64,000 bases of DNA from Sorangium cellulosum So ce56 (GTDB lineage: Bacteria; Myxococcota_A; Polyangia; Polyangiales; Polyangiaceae): contig NC_010162.1 in the NCBI RefSeq assembly GCF_000067165.1, positions 7,943,001-8,007,000 on the forward strand. Direction: 5' to 3'. Within the stretch, counting starts at the first letter, position 1, and every line of letters begins with the position of its first letter. Positions 26,976 through 34,564 of the stretch are shown here, piece by piece. The notes under the pieces were generated by a model. That model worked only from the letters and a program-made list of their open reading frames with translations. It did not search any database and had not been told where the DNA came from. The position numbers and the translations under genes were made by a program.

Positions 26976-29369
26976 TCAGCTGAGCACATGGACGCCGGAG
27001 AGGTGATAACGCAGCGCCGTCATCGCGAGCCGCGTCGGCAGCTGGGAGATCTTCGCCGCGCCTGACTGGATGGAGACGGGCTTCACCGTGACCTCGACGG
27101 CGCTGTTGATCGCGAGCGAGGCGCCCCATTTGAACGCCAGCGCCACGCCGCCCGTGATGTCGAGCTTGGCCGCATAGGTCGCGGTGAGAGCGGCCGAGAG
27201 CTCCAGCGTCGCCTTCGCGCCGATGAAGGTGGCGACGGTGGCGCCGACGGCGTTGGTGTTCGAGAGGCCGAGGAACGTGTCGGACTTCATGCCGACCGTC
27301 ACGTTGACGTTGTTCGAGACGAAGAGCTTCTTGAACGGACCGTACGTCTTGAGCTCCTCGGCGCCCTTGATCTGCCCCATCAGGTTGCCGTCGACCGTCT
27401 GGATCATGTTGCTCTTGACGCTGACCTCGCACTGGTCCTGCGTCTCGAGCGTCATCTTGCCCTTGCTCTTGACGGTCGTGGTCCCGGCCTTCGTGTCGAC
27501 GAGGGTGTCCCCGGCCTCGACGTTGACCGTGTAATTGCCGGTCTTCACCGTCGTCGTGGTGTCTCCCTTCACCGTGGTGGTCATCACGCCCGTGTCGACG
27601 TCGGTGAAGAGGTTGCCGCTCAGCACGTGGAGCGCCGTGTCGCCCTTGACCTCGGTGTACGAGGTGTTGGCGTCGACGAAGAGCTCGTGGATCCCGGACT
27701 GCACGTGGGTGATCCAGTTGTCCTTGATGGTGGCGACCCAGGAGCCGCCGCCGTTCAGGCCCACGGTCTGGTCGAAGTTCTTGCCCGCGTCGAGCAGCGT
27801 GTTGTCGTCCGTCTTCACGATGAGCTCGTGATCGTCGTTCGGCGCGCCCATGCGAAGGTACGTGTTCGAGTACGGCGTCGAGAGGGTGACGCGCTGCTGC
27901 CCTGTCTTGTCCTCGAGCTCGAGCCGGTTCCGCCCGCCCGTCTGGAGGACGTTCTTCGTGTGGTTGCCGCTCGTGACCGGGCTCGGGGTGAGCGCGTTCG
28001 GCACCACGCCCGCGATCACCGGCCGGTCGGGGTCGCCGCCGAGGAAGCTGAGCACCACCTCCGTGCCCCTGCGGAGCGGGAAATGAAAGCCCTCGATGCC
28101 GCCGCCGTGCGGCTGCATCATGCGCACGAACGTCGAGGCCTTCCCGCTCTTCAGGTTGCTCTCGTCGAACTTGAACTTCACGTTGTAGCGGCCGAGATCG
28201 TCGATCTGGGCGTACTCGCTCTCGGCCGGGCCGTCGACGGTGCCGTTCTCGTATCCGTAGATGCGGGGCCAGGGCGTGCGGGACTCCGCGCGGAGCTGCG
28301 TCTTCGCGGGGATGGCGGTGATCTCGACGAAATAGGTCTCCTCGTGGGGCAGATCGAGCAGCTCGCGGTACCCGGCGGCCCCGGCCAGCTGGTTGCCGTG
28401 ATGGTGCGCCTCGATGGTGAGGTGCTTCGCGTTGAACGCCGCGCGCGGGTGCTCGTCGAGCTCGAACGTGTAGCCGGGCCGGAGGTGCAGCCGCGTGCCC
28501 GCCCCCTGGTACAGCACCTGCCGCGCGAGCAGCTCCTCGGCCCGGATCTTCGCGAGCCGATCGCCCGCGGCCGGCGTGAAGAAGCGCTCGCCGTACAGGC
28601 TCACCTCGCCCGCGCCGTTCGGCGATACGCGCGCCGACCCGGCGACGCTCAGGTTGGGCCGCGCATAGTCGTAATCCTTGAGCTTGATCACCGCCGGCAG
28701 GGTCGTGTGCTGGCTGGTGAACGTGCGGAGCGACATCCCCGCGCTCACGTCGTACCCCAGCTGCGGGTGGTACCGGACGGGCTCGCCGATCGGGTCCTCC
28801 TCGTACGACTTCGCGTCGCAGAAGATGACCTTGTCGCCGTCGGGCGTGTGCTCGAAGAAGTAGAAGATGCCTTCGCGCTCCATCCACCGCGCCAGGAAGT
28901 CGAGATCGCTCTCCCGGTACTGGCAGATGTGCTCCTCGACCTCGTAGCTGCCGAGGCGCATCTCGTACTCGTCAGGTCCGATGCCGTTCTCCTCGAGGAC
29001 GGCCTTCATGACGTCGGGCAGCGACAGCTTGGTGAAGATGCGGCTGCGCCTGGAGAGGCCGAGCAGCCAGAGCTTCGGGACCAGCACCGCCCGGAGGAGC
29101 GAGCGCCCGTCCAGCTCGTGGAGCACGCCCACGGTCGCGAGGACGCCGGCGAAGACGAAGGGCGGGACGTTGTCTTTGGGCCAGTCGAGCACGAGCGACG
29201 CCTTGGCGCCGACGGCATCGGGCAGGTCCAGGGACTCCGCGTCCTCGCCCTGGAGCAGGAGGAAGATCTCGATCTGATACGGGCGCGAGATGGCCTCGAC
29301 GCCCCGAAATCCGACGACGCGCGTGGAGCTGGGGAGCACGCCCGATGAGATCTTGATGAGGTCGTCCAT
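26976..29369 (-). CDS. vgrG: VgrG (TssI) type VI secretion spike protein
   Basis: The 797-residue protein shows the full VgrG plan: gp27-like base (starting with R-P-Y-Q-I-E-I-F), the conserved LDFLARWMEREGIFYFFEH block near residues 155-175, a gp5-like OB fold (about 370-450, with a G-V-V-P-N loop) and a long beta-helix of V-x-G-x-x-x-x-x-V repeats (about 530-720). It ends in about 80 residues without toxin motifs, so it looks like a structural rather than an evolved VgrG. No TssB/C, ClpV or membrane-complex genes are in the window, so it must work with a type VI system encoded elsewhere. Confidence 0.93.
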   Translation of the reverse strand: MDDLIKISSGVLPSSTRVVGFRGVEAISRPYQIEIFLLLQGEDAESLDLPDAVGAKASLVLDWPKDNVPPFVFAGVLATVGVLHELDGRSLLRAVLVPKLWLLGLSRRSRIFTKLSLPDVMKAVLEENGIGPDEYEMRLGSYEVEEHICQYRESDLDFLARWMEREGIFYFFEHTPDGDKVIFCDAKSYEEDPIGEPVRYHPQLGYDVSAGMSLRTFTSQHTTLPAVIKLKDYDYARPNLSVAGSARVSPNGAGEVSLYGERFFTPAAGDRLAKIRAEELLARQVLYQGAGTRLHLRPGYTFELDEHPRAAFNAKHLTIEAHHHGNQLAGAAGYRELLDLPHEETYFVEITAIPAKTQLRAESRTPWPRIYGYENGTVDGPAESEYAQIDDLGRYNVKFKFDESNLKSGKASTFVRMMQPHGGGIEGFHFPLRRGTEVVLSFLGGDPDRPVIAGVVPNALTPSPVTSGNHTKNVLQTGGRNRLELEDKTGQQRVTLSTPYSNTYLRMGAPNDDHELIVKTDDNTLLDAGKNFDQTVGLNGGGSWVATIKDNWITHVQSGIHELFVDANTSYTEVKGDTALHVLSGNLFTDVDTGVMTTTVKGDTTTTVKTGNYTVNVEAGDTLVDTKAGTTTVKSKGKMTLETQDQCEVSVKSNMIQTVDGNLMGQIKGAEELKTYGPFKKLFVSNNVNVTVGMKSDTFLGLSNTNAVGATVATFIGAKATLELSAALTATYAAKLDITGGVALAFKWGASLAINSAVEVTVKPVSIQSGAAKISQLPTRLAMTALRYHLSGVHVLS

Positions 29370-29476
29370 GGCCTTCCCTGCGTTGTTGGAGGACGCGCGC
29401 CCGATGCCACCAGGTGAATCGTTCGCCGGTCGTCCCGAGAGCTCGCTGATAGAACTAGGCAGAATTCGTCAGGTGG

Positions 29477-31684
29477 TCAACCTGCCGAAGAGCCGTCGAT
29501 GCCGGCGTCGGCGGGTGGGATCTCGACGAGCGCGCGCAGGATAGCGCCGCTCGATTTCGCGCTCGCGAGCTTGACCCCATAGACGTTGGCGCCCGCGAGG
29601 TCCGCGTCGCGCAGATCGGCGCCCTCGACGTTGGCGCACGGCAGGCTCGCCTCCTTCAGCTTCGCCGCGCGCAGGACGGCGCCCGCGAGGTTGGCTCCCG
29701 CGAGGCTCGCTCGCGAGATGTCGGCCTTGGTCCCGTTGATGTCCGCGAGGCACGCCCGATCGAAGACGGCCTCGACCAGGCGCGCTTGCCGCAGGTCGGC
29801 GCCCTCGAGCGACGCGTCCTCGAAGCGCGCGCGCGACCCCTTCGCGAAGGCGAGGTCGGCGTCCTTGAGGAGCGCGGAGGAGAGCTGCGCGCGGTCCAGC
29901 GTGGCGCGGGACAGATCGGCGCGCGTCAGATCGGCCGAGTGGAGGCTCGCGTCCGTCAGATCCGTGCCGCTCATGTTTGCCCCGGAGAGGCGCGCAGACG
30001 CGAAGTTGCATCGGGTGAGCGTCGAGCCGGCGAGGTTCAGGCGCTCGAGCGAGGCGCCGCTGAAGTCGATGCCGTCGAGCTCGACGCCCGCGAGCTCCAG
30101 GTCGTGGAGCGGCTGGCCGCTCCTGAGGCGGGCGAGCAGCGTCGCGCGGAGGCCCCGGATCTCCGGCTCGGACGACGAGGGCGCGACGGAGGAGGGCGCG
30201 GCGGGCCAGGGCGCGGCGGACGACGAGGGCGCGACGGACGACGAGGGCGCGGCGGACGACGAGGGCGCGACGGACGACGAGGGCGCGGCGGACGACGAGG
30301 GCGCGGCGGACCAGGGCGCGGCGGGCGCGGTCAGGGCGTGCGGTGGAGCGACAGGCGCGGCCGTGTTCTCGGTGATCGCCGTCACCGTGAGGTCGAGGGG
30401 CGCCGCATCGAGCCGCGGTGGTGCATCGAGGTTTGTCGGGCCGCTCGCCATGACGGCGGGCAGCGGAGGCGGCGGCGCCAGCTGCGGACGGGCGCTCCAG
30501 GGCGCCCCCGGGATCGCTGTCACCGGGGAAGCACGCCCGCTGCCGGGCGCGGCGAGCGCGAACGGCGGCTTCATCTTCATGTCCACGACGAGACCGCTGT
30601 TGCGGGCATCGACCGTGTTGTCCTCCTCGACCGCCAGCGTCCTGGCGATCGGTCGCTCGCCCGCGACGGGGCCAGGCGCTCCATGCCAGCGACGGGACGG
30701 CGGAGGCGCGGCCGCTGCGGAAGGCCATGCCAGGGGCTGCCCCGCCACCTCGACGCCCGCGACCACGCGCATGCGGGCCGGCGTGTCGCCTGCCAGCAGG
30801 GCCACGTTCCCTCGCCAGACCACGGAGCAGAGCAGCCGGTCGGCGTCGACGGTCAGCGTGTCGGCGACGAGCTCGATCGCCTGCCCGTGGTCTTCTCCTT
30901 CCGGCCCGGCCCGATAGAGCCGCGCGAGCCCGCGGGCCGAAGGCAGGCTGGACCGGAGCCACGGCCAGTGCGGGTGCAGGCCCTCGAGGAAGATCCACTC
31001 GTCGCCGCGGAGGAAGTCGATCTGCTGATCCGCGGGCGCGGCGTGGAAGTACCGGAAGTCGAAGCTGCCGTCGAGATCCAGCGCCAGCGGGTCGGCCGCC
31101 TGATCCCGCGCGAGGAGATGCCGCCGCGGGGCCCAGTGCCTCGCGATCGGGCCGAAGCCCGCCGGCCGCATCGGATCGCCCGGATCGACGATGCTCGGCA
31201 GCACCGCGTCGGAGCCCACGCCCACCGGGTTCACATCGAGATGTGGGCCGCCGAACGCGCGCTCGTACACGAGCGGCATCCGGCTGAACGGGCGGGGGCT
31301 CGGCGCCTCTCGCGTGCGGTCGCCGAAGACATGAAGCGCCTTGTTGAGGATCCAGCGGCCATCGCGGAAGAGCGCGACCCGCACCGGGAGGGCCGTGGCG
31401 GTCGTTCCCACCGGCGCGCAGGCGTGCCCGCGCACGACGACCCCGGCGCCCGGCAGGTAGGGTGCTATCTCACTGGCCTCTTCGAGGCTGCCCCACCCCT
31501 CCCGAAGCTGGTCGGCGCGGACCAGATCGGCAGGCGCGGCGAGCTCTGCGGTCCTGTCGTGCACGAGGGCAAAGGTGGCCTTGACGAGGACGGTGAGCCG
31601 CTCGGCGCCCCGCATGCGCCACAGAACGGCGCCGCAGGCGGAAGGCGACAGGGCGACGACGGAGAGGGGCCAGGGCGATTGCAC
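29477..31684 (-). CDS. DUF2169 domain-pentapeptide repeat protein with Ser/Ala/Pro linker
   Basis: The 735-residue protein starts at a GTG at 31684. Residues of about 1-320 form a DUF2169 domain (ERAFGGPHLDVNPVGVGSD is the counterpart of the block in the 880-residue protein). A long low-complexity linker follows, ending in a six-residue A-P-S-S-S-A/V repeat (about 455-500), and then a pentapeptide beta-helix (about 520-720, including GIDFSGASLERLNLAGSTL). It is the first gene of the putative minus-strand type VI cargo operon, 107 bp upstream of vgrG. It is a second copy of the same architecture found at 23745-26387. Confidence 0.85.
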   Translation of the reverse strand: MQSPWPLSVVALSPSACGAVLWRMRGAERLTVLVKATFALVHDRTAELAAPADLVRADQLREGWGSLEEASEIAPYLPGAGVVVRGHACAPVGTTATALPVRVALFRDGRWILNKALHVFGDRTREAPSPRPFSRMPLVYERAFGGPHLDVNPVGVGSDAVLPSIVDPGDPMRPAGFGPIARHWAPRRHLLARDQAADPLALDLDGSFDFRYFHAAPADQQIDFLRGDEWIFLEGLHPHWPWLRSSLPSARGLARLYRAGPEGEDHGQAIELVADTLTVDADRLLCSVVWRGNVALLAGDTPARMRVVAGVEVAGQPLAWPSAAAAPPPSRRWHGAPGPVAGERPIARTLAVEEDNTVDARNSGLVVDMKMKPPFALAAPGSGRASPVTAIPGAPWSARPQLAPPPPLPAVMASGPTNLDAPPRLDAAPLDLTVTAITENTAAPVAPPHALTAPAAPWSAAPSSSAAPSSSVAPSSSAAPSSSVAPSSSAAPWPAAPSSVAPSSSEPEIRGLRATLLARLRSGQPLHDLELAGVELDGIDFSGASLERLNLAGSTLTRCNFASARLSGANMSGTDLTDASLHSADLTRADLSRATLDRAQLSSALLKDADLAFAKGSRARFEDASLEGADLRQARLVEAVFDRACLADINGTKADISRASLAGANLAGAVLRAAKLKEASLPCANVEGADLRDADLAGANVYGVKLASAKSSGAILRALVEIPPADAGIDGSSAG
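30171..30320. repeat. 18-bp coding repeat in the linker of the DUF2169-pentapeptide protein
   Basis: The DNA unit GACGACGAGGGCGCGACG (plus strand; fourth codon position varies GCGGCG/GCGACG) recurs about six to seven times with some degenerate copies. On the minus strand it encodes alternating APSSSV and APSSSA, a flexible linker between the DUF2169 and beta-helix domains. Confidence 0.85.
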
Positions 31685-31693
31685 GACGCGTGG

Positions 31694-32095
31694 TCACGGG
31701 GCCCGCGCACCTCGACGGCAGCGGAGGGCTCTGAGCCCCTCAACATAGCCCCGCTCGCCTATCGGGCGCAAGCGCGGGACCTTACCGGAGGCGGCTCGCG
31801 GTGAGGTTCTCTCGCGGGAGCATGGCGCCGTGAAGAGGCTCCGGAGTTCGCCTTGTGTGGGGTTGTCGGGGCCAAGTTCCAACCTCGATCCGAGAGCCAA
31901 GCTCCTTGTGGCGGCCGTCTTCGTCACCTGGACCACCTGTCTGGTTCTCGCGTGGCCGAGCGCATCAACGAACGACACCGAGAAGAGAACCACTGGAAGG
32001 CCAATCCCGATCACCCCGAGGCGGAGAGCCATCATCGGATTCGAGCTCCCGCCGCGCCATGTGACGAGCGCGGCAGTGGCGACGGCGCCGGCCAT
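31694..32095 (-). CDS. Possible small membrane protein (hypothetical)
   Basis: A minus-strand frame with mostly G/C third positions encodes 133 residues from ATG 32095 with two hydrophobic segments (AGAVATAALVTW and LRLGVIGIGLPVVLFSVSFV) and a basic, non-hydrophobic C-terminus. Upstream the frame runs into the 43-bp repeats, so a longer start cannot be excluded, and part of the plus strand is also open with a hydrophobic stretch. No family or binding site is recognised. It could be a decayed gene. Confidence 0.25.
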   Translation of the reverse strand: MAGAVATAALVTWRGGSSNPMMALRLGVIGIGLPVVLFSVSFVDALGHARTRQVVQVTKTAATRSLALGSRLELGPDNPTQGELRSLFTAPCSRERTSPRAASGKVPRLRPIGERGYVEGLRALRCRRGARAP

Positions 32096-32178
32096 GAGGG
32101 CAGCCAGCTGCCGAGCCGGACGCGGGGAGGTCCCAATCGACTGCAGATATTGCGCTTCAATCAAACACGACCACGGCC

Positions 32179-32459
32179 GCTCCGCGAGGCACACGCCCAT
32201 GTCCGACATGCCCGGGGGCCTGCTCCGCGAGGCACCCGCCCATGTCCGACATGCCCGGGGGCCTGCTCCGCGAGGCACCCGCCCATGTCCGACATGCCCC
32301 GGGGCCTGCTCCGCGAGGCACCCGCCCATGTCCGACATGCCCCGGGGCCTGCTCCGCGAGGCACCCGCCCATGTCCGACATGCCCGGGGGCCTGCTCCGT
32401 GAGGCACACGCCCATGTCCGACATGCCCGGGGGCCTGCTCCGTGAGGCACCCCCCATGT
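32179..32459. repeat. 43-bp minisatellite, six full copies and one partial
   Basis: Units begin at 32179, 32222, 32265, 32308, 32351, 32394 and 32437 with exact 43-base spacing and only scattered single-base differences (ACACGCC/ACCCGCC, CCGCGAGG/CCGTGAGG, CGGGGGCC/CCGGGGCC). Each unit contains the inverted repeat CATGTC-C-GACATG. There is no unique spacer sequence between units, so it is a minisatellite and not a CRISPR array. Confidence 0.95.
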
Positions 32460-32556
32460 CGGCCCCGTCGCCCTCCCCGCGCAGGCCATCGACAGCGCTC
32501 GCCGGCAACCCCCCGTGGGCGTTAACCAGGCTTCCCGCCGCGTTCTCCCACATCCG

Positions 32557-32704
32557 AACGTTTACGTGGACGTTTACGTGGACGTGGACGTTTACGTGGA
32601 CGTGGTCGTGGTCGTGGTCGTCAACGATAGGCCGTGAACGACCACGACCACGACCACGTAAACGTGCACGTGCACGTGCACGTGCACGTGCACGTTCACG
32701 TTGG
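32557..32704. repeat. Alternating hexamer tract with a 22-bp inverted repeat
   Basis: The left part is built from ACGTTT/ACGTGG/TCGTGG hexamers, the right part from ACGACC/ACGTAA and then about six GTGCAC hexamers. The arms at 32600-32621 and 32638-32659 are perfect 22-base reverse complements with a 16-base loop, a potential long cruciform or RNA hairpin. The GTGCAC tract is a strict purine-pyrimidine alternation. It lies 79 bp beyond the stop of the pgi gene and may act as its terminator. Confidence 0.9.
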
Positions 32705-32783
32705 TGACCGATGGTGGGGGGGCGGGCTTCGAGCCCTTGCCGAACGAGCTCGGCCAGCGCCCCCCACCGCGTGGGAGCCCCCC

Positions 32784-34421
32784 TCAGCGCGCCAGACGGT
32801 ACTTCGCGTCGAACGGCGAGCCGCCCTGCGGGACCTCCCGCACGACGCCGCGCTCCGGGTTCGCCGCGAGGTGACGCAGGATCCAGAAGACCGTCTCGAC
32901 GTCGTCCGCGCCCGCCGCCTTCGCGACCTCCGCGAGCGACAGCGCGCGGCCCGCGCTCGCGCCGAGCGCCGCGAGCACCTTGGCCTGCAGGTCGAGCACC
33001 TCCTGCGCGGCCTTCTTGCCGGCCTCGACGCCGGGCTGGTGGTACGCGTTGATGCCCACGAGCGACGCGTACAGGCCCACCGCGCGCTCGTAGAGCGCGA
33101 TCAACATGCCGACGGCGCGCGCGTCGACCGTGTCGATCGTGAGCGTGATCGACTCGCGCCCGCTCTCGGTCAGCGCCTTGCGCGTCCCCTGGAGGAAGCC
33201 GTCGAGGTAGTCGCCGGTCGTGACGCCGGGGTCGACCTCGAGCACGCCGCGCGACGGCGCGCGATCCCGCAGCACCTCGATGAACGTGACGAAGAAGTTG
33301 TCGAGCCCGTCACGGAGCTGCTGCACGTACGCGTGCTGATCCGTCGAGCCCTTGTTGCCGTACACGGCGATGCCCTGGAAGACCTCCTTGCCCTGCCGAT
33401 CGAGCCGCTTGCCGAGCGACTCCATCACGAGCTGCTGGAGGTAGCGCGAGAAGAGCTCGAGCCTGTCCTTGTACGGCAAGAGCACCATGTCCTTCCGGCC
33501 CACGCCGCCCGTCGCCGAGTACCAGGCGAGCGCGAGCAGCGCCGCGGGGTTCCGGGGGACCTCCTTCGAGCGCGTGACCTCGTCCGTCTCGCGCGCGCCC
33601 TGCAGCATCTCGACGATCGACAGCCCCTGGAGCGCCGCGGGCAGCAGGCCGACCGCCGACAGCTCGCTCGTGCGACCGCCGACCCAGTCCCACATCGGGA
33701 AGCGGGCCAGGAAGCCGTGCTTCGTCGCAAACCGGTCGAGCTCGCTGCCCTCCCCCGTCACCGCGACCGCGTGCGCGCCGAGCGAGAGGCCGAGCCGACG
33801 GTACGCCGCCTCGAGCTCGAGCATCCCGTTGCGCGTCTCCTTCGTCCCGCCCGACTTCGAGATGATCACCGCGAGCGTCGCGCCGAGATCGTCCCCGATG
33901 GCGTCCAGCGTGCGATCGATCCCGTCAGGATCCGTGTTGTCGAAGAAATGGATCTGCATCCGATCGGCCGGCGTCCCCAGCGCCGAGGCGACGAACTGAG
34001 GCCCGAGCGCCGAGCCGCCGATCCCGACGACGAGCACCCTGCTGAAGCGGGCCGCCCGCTCCGGCCGGACCCGCGCCGCGTGAACGTCCGCGGCGAAGCT
34101 CAGGATCCGCGCGTTCGTCTCCTCGATCGCCGCGCGCAGCGCCGCCTCGGGCGCGAGCTCCGGTGCGCGCAGCCAGTAGTGGCCGACCCGGCGGCCCTCG
34201 TCAGGATTCGCGATGCTCCCGCCCTCGAGCGCCGCCATCTCGGCGAGCGCCGCCTGAATCCGCGGTTCCATCGTGGTAAAAAAGTCGCTTCCGAAACGGA
34301 TTCGGCTCACGTCCAGCCAGAGGCCGAGGCTGGGCTCGTGGAAGAGGTGGTCCCGGAAGCGATCGAAGGGGAGGACGGCGGGCGCCGGTCCTCGACCCGG
34401 GGTTCTGCGGTCTTGATCCAT
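32784..34421 (-). CDS. pgi: Glucose-6-phosphate isomerase
   Basis: The 545-residue protein interconverts glucose 6-phosphate and fructose 6-phosphate in glycolysis and gluconeogenesis. Characteristic elements are VLVVGIGGSALGPQ, the phosphate-binding SKSGGTKETRNG, FPMWDWVGGRTSELSAVG, and the active-site segment GNKGSTDQHAYVQQLRDG with the catalytic Glu region near its equivalent. The N-terminal part (about 1-35) is Pro/Arg-rich and variable. Length is normal for the long bacterial form. The gene is divergent from the 2-oxoglutarate dehydrogenase gene with 143 bp between starts. Confidence 0.96.
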   Translation of the reverse strand: MDQDRRTPGRGPAPAVLPFDRFRDHLFHEPSLGLWLDVSRIRFGSDFFTTMEPRIQAALAEMAALEGGSIANPDEGRRVGHYWLRAPELAPEAALRAAIEETNARILSFAADVHAARVRPERAARFSRVLVVGIGGSALGPQFVASALGTPADRMQIHFFDNTDPDGIDRTLDAIGDDLGATLAVIISKSGGTKETRNGMLELEAAYRRLGLSLGAHAVAVTGEGSELDRFATKHGFLARFPMWDWVGGRTSELSAVGLLPAALQGLSIVEMLQGARETDEVTRSKEVPRNPAALLALAWYSATGGVGRKDMVLLPYKDRLELFSRYLQQLVMESLGKRLDRQGKEVFQGIAVYGNKGSTDQHAYVQQLRDGLDNFFVTFIEVLRDRAPSRGVLEVDPGVTTGDYLDGFLQGTRKALTESGRESITLTIDTVDARAVGMLIALYERAVGLYASLVGINAYHQPGVEAGKKAAQEVLDLQAKVLAALGASAGRALSLAEVAKAAGADDVETVFWILRHLAANPERGVVREVPQGGSPFDAKYRLAR

Positions 34422-34564
34422 GGCCCCCTTCTACCGCTTCTCCCTACCGTTTCTCCAGGCGGTCGACCCCCTTGCCCGGACGATGTTCCGCCCCACGAGG
34501 CGAAGTCATCGGAAAACGACTCTAGCGTGCCGGCCCGACACGCGTTATTTGCAGCCCGACCACG

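Noticed and set aside
26976..27300. Toxin domain at the VgrG C-terminus
   Set aside because: The last 80-110 residues are beta-strand-like and lack catalytic motifs of known evolved VgrG toxins.
30171..30320. 18-bp repeat as a regulatory element
   Set aside because: It is in frame within the DUF2169-pentapeptide gene and encodes a plain flexible Ser/Ala/Pro linker.
32179..32459. Regular repeats near defence genes as a CRISPR array
   Set aside because: The 43-bp units follow each other directly with no unique spacers, and the repeats lie 12 kb from the cmr genes.
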